Source: a bacterium
GTDB lineage: Bacteria > Joyebacterota > Joyebacteria > Joyebacterales > Joyebacteraceae
Direction of reading: 5' to 3'
Assembly (NCBI GenBank): GCA_029990205.1
Contig: JAPEKQ010000003.1
Location: 1-64,000 of the forward strand
Length of the DNA: 64,000 nucleotides
The position numbers were made by a program, and so were the translations under genes. The notes beneath the pieces are model-generated. The model ran no database searches and was not told where the DNA came from. It worked only from the letters and a program-made list of their open reading frames with translations. Of the stretch, positions 25,800 to 34,194 are shown piece after piece (the stretch's first letter is position 1; every line of letters begins with the position of its first letter).

Positions 25800-26108
25800 A
25801 TGTCGAATCAGCTCGCGAAGATGATGAAGGAAGCGCAGAAGCTCGAGAAGAAGCTGGCCGTCGTTCGCGAGGAACTCGCGGATCGACGTGTTGAGGGAAC
25901 GTCGGGCGGTGGCGTGGTGACGGTGACGATGAACGGACAGCGCGACGTCATCGGTGTTCGTATCGCCCCCGAGGCGCTCGATGGCGCCGACCCGGACATG
26001 CTTGAGGACCTTCTTCTCGGCGCGCTCCGGGACGCCAAGGAACGGTCGGACGAGCTGGCGGCATCCGAGATGGCGAAGGTCACGGGCGGCATGATTCCGG
26101 GGATGTAG
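25800..26108 (+). CDS. ebfC: YbaB/EbfC-family nucleoid-associated protein
   Basis: A 102-residue DNA-binding protein of the YbaB/EbfC family, which forms dimeric tweezer-like structures and coats DNA. The N-terminal amphipathic helix NQLAKMMKEAQKLEKKL is typical, followed by the beta strands VEGTSGGGVVTVTMNGQ. It starts 11 bp after dnaX and precedes recR, matching the widespread dnaX-ebfC-recR order. Confidence 0.93.
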   Translation: MSNQLAKMMKEAQKLEKKLAVVREELADRRVEGTSGGGVVTVTMNGQRDVIGVRIAPEALDGADPDMLEDLLLGALRDAKERSDELAASEMAKVTGGMIPGM

Positions 26109-26137
26109 AAGTCCGCGCGGATGTAGGAGATGGAACG

Positions 26138-26737
26138 ATGGCAGGGTTCCCGCCGGCGCTGGACCGGCTGGTTCAGACGCTCGGGCGTCTGCCCGGCATA
26201 GGCCGCAAGTCGGCCACGCGGATAGCGCTGAAACTGGTTTCTTCATCGGAGGCCGAGTGCCGCGAGCTGGCGGACTCGATCGTCGACGCGCGTTCGCGGA
26301 CGGTCCGGTGCTCGGAGTGCGGCTCCTTTACCGAGGATGATCCCTGCTCCATCTGCACGGACACCCGGCGCGATCCCAGCGTCATCTGCGTCGTAGAGCG
26401 GGCGAGCGATGTCCTGGCCCTGGAACGCACCGGACGGTTCCGCGGACGCTATCACGTGCTCGGAGGCGTTCTGTCGCCGCTCGACGGGATCGGTCCGGAG
26501 AATCTCCGGATCGACTCGCTTCTCGCGCGTGTGACATCACGTCAGGTCACCGAGGTGATCCTCGCCCTCAACCCGACCGCGGAGGGGGAGGCAACCGCGC
26601 TCTATCTCGCGCGGATCCTGGGTTCGCGCGGAGTCACGGTCTCGAAGCTCGCCAGCGGGCTGCCGGTGGGCGGCGATCTGGATCTCGCCGATGAGCTCAC
26701 ACTCGGAACCGCGCTCGAGGAGCGGCGTGCTTTCTAG
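26138..26737 (+). CDS. recR: Recombination mediator RecR
   Basis: RecR acts with RecO and RecF to load RecA on SSB-coated gaps. It has a helix-hairpin-helix (LGRLPGIGRKSATRIAL), a four-Cys zinc finger (CSEC...CSIC) and a Toprim domain (CVVERASDVLALERTGRFRGRYHVLGG, ending in ALNPTAEGEATALYL). Length is 199 residues, standard. It is the last gene of the dnaX operon; a weak CCCCG...CGGGG hairpin follows at about 26776-26790. Confidence 0.95.
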   Translation: MAGFPPALDRLVQTLGRLPGIGRKSATRIALKLVSSSEAECRELADSIVDARSRTVRCSECGSFTEDDPCSICTDTRRDPSVICVVERASDVLALERTGRFRGRYHVLGGVLSPLDGIGPENLRIDSLLARVTSRQVTEVILALNPTAEGEATALYLARILGSRGVTVSKLASGLPVGGDLDLADELTLGTALEERRAF

Positions 26738-26798
26738 ACACATCCCCAGGATCTCCTGTTCGTCACCTTCTGAGACCCCGCGGCACGGGGCTTTCCGC

Positions 26799-26827
26799 TT
26801 GACCATCCACACACGGGTTGGTAGCCT
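26799..26827 (+). promoter_or_regulatory. Predicted promoter for the por operon
   Basis: TTGACC at 26799-26804, a 17-bp spacer and TAGCCT at 26822-26827 predict a start near 26834. The porG ATG at 26889 is preceded by AAGGAGG. Confidence 0.55.
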
Positions 26828-26888
26828 CATACGTTGATTTACGCATGAGGAGAACCCATGGAACGTACCGCTTGAAGGAGGATTCCGG

Positions 26889-27461
26889 ATGTCCCAGATG
26901 ATGGAGATTCGGTGGCACGCTCGCGGTGGACAGGGCGCGAAGACCGCGTCGCTGCTGCTGGCGGCGGCTGCCGCGATGGAGGGGAAGTACAGCCAGGGGT
27001 TCCCGGACTACGGTCCGGAGCGGATGGGCGCCCCAATGCGTGGTTTCACGAGGATCAGCGAGGAGCCGATCCGCGTGCACTGCGCCATCTACTCGCCTCA
27101 GATCGTGATCGTTCTTGACGACACGCTCGTCAGCGCGGTCGACATCACGGCGGGGACGGATGAGGACGCGATCATCATCGTCAACACCGTCAAGACGCCG
27201 GCCGAGATACGCGCGGAGATCGGCAAGCCCGGTCGGACGATCCACACCGTGAACGCCACCGGCATCGCGATCGACGAGATCGGGAGGCCGATCCCGAACG
27301 CGCCGATGCTCGGCGCCCTCATCAAGATCAAGCCGCTTCTCGGACTCGAGACGGTCAACAACCAGATCAAGAAGAAGTTCTCTCACGGTTTCCGCCCCGA
27401 GGTGCTCGAGGGCAACATACGCGCCATCCAGCGCGCGTTCGAGGAGGTTGTTTCCGAATGA
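26889..27461 (+). CDS. porG: Pyruvate:ferredoxin oxidoreductase, gamma subunit
   Basis: This is the gamma (domain III-like) subunit of a 2-oxoacid:ferredoxin oxidoreductase, which decarboxylates pyruvate to acetyl-CoA and reduces ferredoxin. The N-terminus RWHARGGQGAKTASLLLA is the family signature, followed by FPDYGPERMGAPMRGFTRI. Length is 190 residues. AAGGAGG lies just upstream of the ATG. The delta gene overlaps by four bases. The subunit order gamma-delta-alpha-beta and the alpha-subunit sequence favour pyruvate as substrate over branched-chain oxoacids. Confidence 0.93.
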   Translation: MSQMMEIRWHARGGQGAKTASLLLAAAAAMEGKYSQGFPDYGPERMGAPMRGFTRISEEPIRVHCAIYSPQIVIVLDDTLVSAVDITAGTDEDAIIIVNTVKTPAEIRAEIGKPGRTIHTVNATGIAIDEIGRPIPNAPMLGALIKIKPLLGLETVNNQIKKKFSHGFRPEVLEGNIRAIQRAFEEVVSE

Positions 27462-27757
27462 GCGACAAGGCGTGGACTGAGATCCCGATGGCCGGGATCA
27501 TCGAGGAGGCGGGGAACGCCCAGACGTATGAGACCGGGTCCTGGAGGACCTATCGCCCGGTCTGGGACAGCGGGAAGTGCATCCACTGCCTGAGCTGCTG
27601 GATCGCCTGCCCGGACTCATCGATCCTCGTGAAGGACGGCAAGATGACCGGTATCGATCTGGAGCACTGCAAGGGATGCGGGATCTGCGCGTTCGAGTGC
27701 CCGGACAAGATCACGGCTATCGAGATGAAGCTCGAGACGGATATCGCTGACGACTAG
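27458..27757 (+). CDS. porD: Pyruvate:ferredoxin oxidoreductase, delta subunit (2[4Fe-4S])
   Basis: This 99-residue ferredoxin-like subunit carries two Fe4S4 cluster motifs: CIHCLSCWIACPD and CKGCGICAFECPDK. It passes electrons from the TPP site in the beta subunit towards external ferredoxin. It overlaps porG by four bases (ATGA). The short N-terminal part (GSWRTYRPVWDSGKC) is typical of PorD. Confidence 0.95.
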   Translation: MSDKAWTEIPMAGIIEEAGNAQTYETGSWRTYRPVWDSGKCIHCLSCWIACPDSSILVKDGKMTGIDLEHCKGCGICAFECPDKITAIEMKLETDIADD

Positions 27758-27837
27758 GCTCGCCATCCGCCGGCGCGACCGGGTCTCCCGGTGAGACGCA
27801 CCGACGGTGAAGGATGCGAGTGAGAAGGGAGCAAGAG

Positions 27838-29013
27838 GTGGCTAGGAGACTCATCCTCTCGGGCAACGACGCGGCCGCTGAGGCCATGCGCCAGATCGAC
27901 CCGGACGTGGTCGCGGCGTTCCCGATCACACCACAGACGGAGCTGATGCACAAGTTCGCCGAGTTCGTCGCGGACGGCGACGTCAAGGCGGAGTTCGTGC
28001 TCGTGGAATCCGAGCACAGCGCGATGAGCGCGACGGTCGGCGCGTCCGCCGCCGGCGCGCGCGCCATGACGGCGACGTCGGCCAACGGTCTCGCCCTGAT
28101 GTGGGAGATCGTCTACATCGCCGCGTCGATGCGTCTGCCGATCGTGATGCCGGTGATCAACAGGGCGCTGTCCGGCCCGATCAACATCCACTGCGACCAC
28201 AGCGACACCATGGGGTGCCGCGATTCGAGCTGGATCCAGCTCTACTCGGAGAGCGCGCAGGAGGCCTACGACAACGTGCTCCAGGCGATCAAGATCGCCG
28301 AGCACCCGGACGTGCTTCTGCCCGTCATGGTGACGTTCGACGGTTTCATCATCAGCCACACCGCCGAGGTCCTCGAGGTGCTCGAGGATGACGAGGCGCG
28401 CAAGTGGGCCGGTGAGTACACGGCCAAGTACAGCCTTCTCAATACCGATGACCCGGTGACCTTCGGTCCGCTGGATCTCCAGGACTACTACTTCGAGCAC
28501 AAGCGCCAGCAGGTTGAGGCGATGAAGAACGCTCGCGGTGTCATCCGGGAGGTCGGGGCGGCCTACGGGAAGCTCTCCGGTCGCTCGTACGATCTGATCG
28601 AGTCGTACCGCCTCGAGGATGCCGACACCGCTCTGGTGGCGCTCGGCTCGACGGCTGGAACGACGAAGGTCGTGATCGACGAACTCCGGGAGGCCGGTCG
28701 CAAGGTCGGTCTGCTCAAGCTGCGCGCCTTCCGTCCGTTCCCGGGCGAGGAGATCAAGGCTGCGCTCGCCGGCGTCAAGACGGTCGGAGTGCTCGACCGC
28801 GCCGTTTCGTTCGGCGCTCCGGGCGGTCCGCTGGAGAAGGAGATCAAGGCCGCGCTGTACGGTGGCGAGCAGACGGTTGGGAACTTCGTCTATGGCCTCG
28901 GTGGCCGTGACATGTCGATGGGTGATATCAAGTCCGTGTTCGATGAACTGGACGCCATCAGCGCCGGCAAGCAGTCGGTCGATGAGCCCCGGTTCGTCGG
29001 GGTCAGAGGTTAA
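27838..29013 (+). CDS. porA: Pyruvate:ferredoxin oxidoreductase, alpha subunit
   Basis: Contains the pyrimidine-side TPP domain I (AAEAMRQIDPDVVAAFPITPQTE, VESEHSAMSATVGASAAGAR) and domain II (about 250-350). RALSGPINIHCDHSDTMG closely matches pyruvate-type PorA. I chose GTG 27838 (MARRLILSGN...), which has AAGGGAG six bases upstream; an in-frame ATG at 27814 has none. That gives 391 residues. It forms the catalytic heterotetramer with PorB, PorG and PorD. Confidence 0.95.
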   Translation: MARRLILSGNDAAAEAMRQIDPDVVAAFPITPQTELMHKFAEFVADGDVKAEFVLVESEHSAMSATVGASAAGARAMTATSANGLALMWEIVYIAASMRLPIVMPVINRALSGPINIHCDHSDTMGCRDSSWIQLYSESAQEAYDNVLQAIKIAEHPDVLLPVMVTFDGFIISHTAEVLEVLEDDEARKWAGEYTAKYSLLNTDDPVTFGPLDLQDYYFEHKRQQVEAMKNARGVIREVGAAYGKLSGRSYDLIESYRLEDADTALVALGSTAGTTKVVIDELREAGRKVGLLKLRAFRPFPGEEIKAALAGVKTVGVLDRAVSFGAPGGPLEKEIKAALYGGEQTVGNFVYGLGGRDMSMGDIKSVFDELDAISAGKQSVDEPRFVGVRG

Positions 29014-29025
29014 GGAGGGTTTCAC

Positions 29026-29955
29026 ATGCCAGGCCTGAAGCAGCTGGCCCAGCGCGAAGACCTGATGTCCGCGGGGCACCGCGCCTGTGCGGGGTGTCTG
29101 CCCATGACAGCGATGCGACAGATCCTGCTGTCGGCGGGCAAGGACACGGTCTGTGGTTGCACGACGGGATGTGTGGAGGTTGTGACGACGATCTACCCGT
29201 ACACGGCGTGGAGAACACCGTTCATCCACAACGCGTTCGAGAACTCGGCCGCCACCATCAGTGGCGCCGAAGCCGCGTACCGTTCGCTGCGGAAGCAGGG
29301 GAAGATCGACAAGGAGATCAACTTCATCGCGATGGGCGGAGACGGTGGAACGTACGACATCGGTCTCCAGGCTCTGTCGGGTGCGATGGAGCGTGGTCAC
29401 AACATGCTCTACATCTGTTACGACAATGAAGCCTACATGAACACGGGCATCCAGCGGTCCGGTGGAACGCCGAGGGGCACGGCCACGTCGACGACGCCGG
29501 CCGGCAAGGTGATCCCCGGGAAGCAGCAGTACCCGAAGCCGCTGACGGACATCATGATCGCTCACGAGATCCCGTACGTCGCGCAGGCGACGCCCGGGTA
29601 TCCGAAGGACATGACCGACAAGATCGAGAAGGCCCTCTCGATCGAGGGTCCGGCCTTCATGAACGTGCTCGCGCCGTGCACGCGCGGCTGGCGCTATCCC
29701 ATGGAGGAGTCCATGGATATCGCGCGCCAGGCCGTAGAGACGTGCTTCTGGCCGATCTACGAGGTCGAGCACGGCAAGATCACGGTGTCGCGGAAGCCCA
29801 AGGAGAAGGTCCCGATCGAGGAGTGGCTCAAGCGCCAGGGGCGGTTCCGCCACCTGTTCCGCGAGGAGAACAAGCATATCATCGCGGAGATCCAGGCGGA
29901 GGTCGACCGCAAGTGGGATTGGCTCCTCAAGCGAGAAGAACTGACACAGAGCTAA
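29026..29955 (+). CDS. porB: Pyruvate:ferredoxin oxidoreductase, beta subunit (TPP-binding)
   Basis: The diphosphate side of TPP is bound by GGDGGTYDIGLQALSGA followed by CYDNEAYMNTGIQRSG. Cysteines for the proximal Fe4S4 cluster are C22 and C25 (CAGCLP) and C-x-C near residue 42-46. Length is 309 residues. AAGGAGG precedes the ATG. The last subunit gene of the operon; a 12-bp hairpin follows. Confidence 0.95.
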   Translation: MPGLKQLAQREDLMSAGHRACAGCLPMTAMRQILLSAGKDTVCGCTTGCVEVVTTIYPYTAWRTPFIHNAFENSAATISGAEAAYRSLRKQGKIDKEINFIAMGGDGGTYDIGLQALSGAMERGHNMLYICYDNEAYMNTGIQRSGGTPRGTATSTTPAGKVIPGKQQYPKPLTDIMIAHEIPYVAQATPGYPKDMTDKIEKALSIEGPAFMNVLAPCTRGWRYPMEESMDIARQAVETCFWPIYEVEHGKITVSRKPKEKVPIEEWLKRQGRFRHLFREENKHIIAEIQAEVDRKWDWLLKREELTQS

Positions 29956-29970
29956 CCGAAGTCCGGATGA

Positions 29971-30001
29971 TCCGGCGGGCGGTCACGCGCCGTCCGCCGG
30001 A
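29971..30001 (+). terminator. Hairpin after the por operon
   Basis: TCCGGCGGGCGG pairs with CCGTCCGCCGGA (one G-T) around the loop TCACGCG. No T-tract. The hairpin overlaps the region just before the pgpA ribosome site. Confidence 0.55.
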
Positions 30002-30018
30002 CAGCCGCGGAGGCGCCT

Positions 30019-30522
30019 GTGAACGAGAACCGCAGTGGTGACATGGGCCTGCTGACGCGGATCATCGCGACCGGCGGGTTTCTTGGATACGCGCCGTTCG
30101 CGCCCGCAACCGTCGGGTCCTTCGGGTGCGTCGTCCTGCTCTGGTTCCTCCTTCCACAGGTTCTTCCCGGTGCACCCCTCGCAACGCTCCTTCTGATGAT
30201 CCTCTCGACGGTGGCGTTCACCGCGCTCGCCGTCTGGGTATCGACGCGCGCGGAGCGCGTGCTCGGGAAGGACGCCTCACCGATCGTTGTCGACGAGTTC
30301 GCCGGAATGCTCATCGCCGTCCTCTTCCTTCCGAAGACGCTTACCGTCTATGCCGTGGCGTTCGTGCTGTTTCGCATCCTCGATGTCCTCAAGCCGTTCC
30401 CGGCGCGGCGCGCGGAATCGCTCGGCGGCGGTCTGGGCATCGTGATGGATGATGTGGTCGCGGGGATCTACGCAAATGCCCTCATCCGGATCATGCTTCT
30501 GGTGACTGGCGGCGCTCTCTAG
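30019..30522 (+). CDS. pgpA: Phosphatidylglycerophosphatase A
   Basis: This inner-membrane enzyme dephosphorylates phosphatidylglycerol phosphate to phosphatidylglycerol. Diagnostic segments are GGFLGYAPFAPATVGSFG at the start and DEFAGMLIAVLFLP, then RILDVLKPFPAR and GLGIVMDDVVAGIYAN, with conserved Asp residues. There are about four membrane segments in 167 residues. The GTG start has GGAGG five bases upstream. It lies before cinA, a common neighbour. Confidence 0.93.
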   Translation: MNENRSGDMGLLTRIIATGGFLGYAPFAPATVGSFGCVVLLWFLLPQVLPGAPLATLLLMILSTVAFTALAVWVSTRAERVLGKDASPIVVDEFAGMLIAVLFLPKTLTVYAVAFVLFRILDVLKPFPARRAESLGGGLGIVMDDVVAGIYANALIRIMLLVTGGAL

Positions 30523-30597
30523 ACGCTGCCTCTGCGGTCGATATCGGGAGCGGGCAGCTGAGATCGCGTCGCTCAAGATCCACCCCGGAGCGCACTC

Positions 30598-31896
30598 ATG
30601 AAGACAGAGATCATCACGATCGGCGATGAACTCCTCAACGGGAGCAGAACCGACACGAACGCCGCGTACCTGGCGCTGCACCTCAGTGCACTGGGCGCCG
30701 AGATCTCGCGGATGACCTCGGTCGGGGACGGGCAACCGGCGATCGAGGAGGCCCTTCGCGAGGCGCTCAGTTGTGCCGAGCTGGTAGTTGTCACCGGTGG
30801 GCTGGGGCCGACAGCGGACGACCGCACGAAGCAGGCGCTCGCCCGCATCTTCGGGTGCGATCTCGTTCTCGATGAGGAAGCGCTCGAGACGGTGAGCGCA
30901 AGCTTCGCGCGACGAGGCGCCGGCGTGCCGGAGTCGAACGCGGCGCAGTGCATGATCCCGGAGTGCGCGCGTCCCATCGAGAACAAGGTCGGGAGCGCTC
31001 CGGGTCTGTTGATGGAGCGAGAGGGGCGTCTTCTCTTCGCGCTGCCAGGCGTTCCCGCGGAGATGCGCGGGATCTTCGAGAACTACATCGCGCCGTTCCT
31101 CGAGGGACGGGGGCTGGTCAGATCGAAGGAGGAGCGCATCATCCGCGTGCTCCACCTGGCGGAGTCGGAGATCGCGGACCGGGTGCACGGCATCGCGCGC
31201 AGGCTCGCGCGGGTGGAGGTCGCCTATCTGCCGCACGCGGACGGCGTCGACCTGAAGATCACCGGTCGCGGCGAGTCGCGCGTGCAAGCGGCGCGCGCGG
31301 CGGACCGGGCGCAGGAACGGATCGCCGACCTCCTCGGGGACGCTGTCTACGCGCGCGGGAACGAGTCGATCGAGCGCGTCGTCGGCTATCTCCTGAGCAT
31401 GCAGGGCAAGACGCTTGCGGTCGCTGAGTCCTGCACCGGTGGGCGCGTGGCCTGGCAGCTGACTCGGACACCGGGCAGTTCGGAGTACTTCGCGGGCGGT
31501 ATCGTGGCGTACAGCAACGACCTGAAGAAACGGATCCTCCACGTCAAGGCGGCAACGCTCAAGACGCACGGAGCGGTCTCGGCCGAGGTCGCCGGCGAGA
31601 TGGCGACGGGAGTGAAGGACCGCGCGAAGACCGACTACGGGCTCTCCATCACCGGGGTCGCAGGTCCCGGTGGAGGAAGCTCCGAGAAGCCAGTCGGCCT
31701 GGTCTACGTGGCGCTCGCCCGCAAGGGGAAGACGGTCGTCTGGCGCCTGCTTCTCGGACGCGGGCGTGACCGCGTCCGGAGGCGCGCGGCGGTCGCGGCG
31801 CTCGATCTGGTGCGGCGAGATCTGCTCAGCCTGCCCCTCAGCGAGCCGCCCGCGGCGTCCTCGGTGGTCCCGAAGACCGGGGAGGGGGCCGCGTGA
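30598..31896 (+). CDS. cinA: CinA: nicotinamide-nucleotide amidase / MoCF-like domain protein
   Basis: This two-domain protein recycles NMN and salvages pyridine nucleotides. The N-terminal MoCF/COG1058 domain (about 1-170) has TIGDELLNGSRTDTNAAYL and VTGGLGPTADDRTK. The C-terminal amidase domain (about 255-410) has VAESCTGGRVAWQLTRTPGSSEYF and SITGVAGPGGGSSEKPVGLVY. Length is 432 residues, the normal fused form. GGAG precedes the ATG by seven bases. It sits upstream of thpR and recA, as in many bacteria. Confidence 0.94.
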   Translation: MKTEIITIGDELLNGSRTDTNAAYLALHLSALGAEISRMTSVGDGQPAIEEALREALSCAELVVVTGGLGPTADDRTKQALARIFGCDLVLDEEALETVSASFARRGAGVPESNAAQCMIPECARPIENKVGSAPGLLMEREGRLLFALPGVPAEMRGIFENYIAPFLEGRGLVRSKEERIIRVLHLAESEIADRVHGIARRLARVEVAYLPHADGVDLKITGRGESRVQAARAADRAQERIADLLGDAVYARGNESIERVVGYLLSMQGKTLAVAESCTGGRVAWQLTRTPGSSEYFAGGIVAYSNDLKKRILHVKAATLKTHGAVSAEVAGEMATGVKDRAKTDYGLSITGVAGPGGGSSEKPVGLVYVALARKGKTVVWRLLLGRGRDRVRRRAAVAALDLVRRDLLSLPLSEPPAASSVVPKTGEGAA

Positions 31897-31936
31897 GGCA
31901 CGTCCCGAGGAATCCGGCCAGCCAGGGCGCGACCAT

Positions 31937-32524
31937 ATGATCCGCTCGTTCGTGGCTTTGGAGTTGTCGGAAACGCTCAAAGACGGCATACTCTCACTGA
32001 TAGATGAACTCAGAGGCGCCGGCGTGCGGGCCAGCTGGTCTCGCGCGGCGACGCTCCACCTGACGCTCAAGTTTCTTGGCGATGTGGAGGAGGCCCTGCT
32101 TCCGGACCTGGTGACGGCACTCGAGGCCGCCGCTGCTGAGGTGCCCCCTTTCACGTTCGACACGACCTCGATGGGAGCCTTCCCATCACCGGCGCGTCCG
32201 CGCGTCGTCTGGCTGGGCGTAGAGTCCGAGGACAGGCTTTACGATCTCCAGGAGGCAGTCGAACGGGAGCTGACACCCCTCGGTTTTCCCCGGGAGAAGA
32301 GGCGTTTTCATCCCCACATCACGCTCGGCAGGATTCGCGACGCGGGGGCACTGCCCCGTGACGTGGACCTCCCGGCGCTCATAGCGGAGCTTCCCGTTCC
32401 ACACGGGCGCACGACGGTGAACGAGTTCGAGCTCATCCGGAGCACGCTCTCGCCACGCGGCGCGCGTCACGAGACGCTCGAGGTCATCCGCCTCAGCGGA
32501 ACGGAAGCGGATTCACGACATTGA
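31937..32524 (+). CDS. thpR: RNA 2',3'-cyclic phosphodiesterase (2'-5' RNA ligase family)
   Basis: A 2H-phosphoesterase of 195 residues with the two catalytic HxTx motifs LHLTLKFLG and FHPHITLGR. These act on 2',3'-cyclic phosphates of RNA; the physiological substrate is uncertain. I chose ATG 31937 ([12 protein letters not shown]), the natural family start; the frame is open further upstream but that part is an overprint of cinA. It follows cinA by 40 bp and precedes recA. Confidence 0.92.
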   Translation: MIRSFVALELSETLKDGILSLIDELRGAGVRASWSRAATLHLTLKFLGDVEEALLPDLVTALEAAAAEVPPFTFDTTSMGAFPSPARPRVVWLGVESEDRLYDLQEAVERELTPLGFPREKRRFHPHITLGRIRDAGALPRDVDLPALIAELPVPHGRTTVNEFELIRSTLSPRGARHETLEVIRLSGTEADSRH

Positions 32525-32556
32525 CCCCCAAGCCTCATCAAGGCATGGAGGACAGC

Positions 32557-33621
<1,065 letters not shown>

Positions 33622-33627
33622 CGTCTG

Positions 33628-34191
33628 ATGCCCCGATACAGAAAGAGAGGCGCGCGTCCCGCTCCGAACAGGTCCGGGGCGCGCGATGAGAACGAAGCGG
33701 GTGGTGCGGCGGCCGGGGTCCAGGCCGAGCTGGAGCGGGCCCGGGAAGCGGCTCTCAGGCTGCTGACGGTCCGCGCGAGAAGCGTCGGCGAGCTCAGGGA
33801 CCGTCTGGCCCGAAAGGCGTTCTCGGAAGATGTCTGCGAACGCATCATCGCCGACCTCACCGCCGTCGGGCTTCTGGATGACCGCGACTTCGCACGACTC
33901 TGGGCGGAGGAGCGGGTGAGGCTCCGACCGGTCGGCAGACGTCGGCTGGTCAATGAGCTTCGGGCGAAGAAGGTCGAACCCGCGGTCATCGACGAGGTGG
34001 CCGCGGAGGTCTACGAGGAGCACTCGGAGACGGAGCTGGCGCGGCGCGCTCTGAAGAAGCGCATACGAGCGGGCGGGCCGGACGTCATCGAGCGCGAGAG
34101 GCGGCGCCTTGAGGGGTTCCTGCTCAGGCGCGGCTTCTCGTACGCCACGGTCGCGGCGGTACTGAAGAACCCGGAGGGAGAGGATTTCTAG
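33628..34191 (+). CDS. recX: RecX regulatory protein
   Basis: RecX inhibits RecA filament growth. It has a low-complexity basic N-terminus (about 1-30), then three RecX three-helix repeats: ALRLLTVRARSVGELRDRL, LLDDRDFARLWAEERVR and ERRRLEGFLLRRGFSY. Length is 187 residues. The gene starts six bases after recA, and alaS starts three bases after its stop: recA-recX-alaS order, as in E. coli. Confidence 0.9.
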   Translation: MPRYRKRGARPAPNRSGARDENEAGGAAAGVQAELERAREAALRLLTVRARSVGELRDRLARKAFSEDVCERIIADLTAVGLLDDRDFARLWAEERVRLRPVGRRRLVNELRAKKVEPAVIDEVAAEVYEEHSETELARRALKKRIRAGGPDVIERERRRLEGFLLRRGFSYATVAAVLKNPEGEDF

Positions 34192-34194
34192 CAG

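Noticed and set aside
26776-26790. Intrinsic terminator after recR
   Set aside because: The CCCCG/CGGGG stem is only five base pairs with a short CTTT; too weak to list as a feature.
27754-29877. Antisense open frame of 707 codons across porA and porB
   Set aside because: Complement of conserved por genes; biased composition (Arg, His, Asp, Leu) and no recognisable motif.
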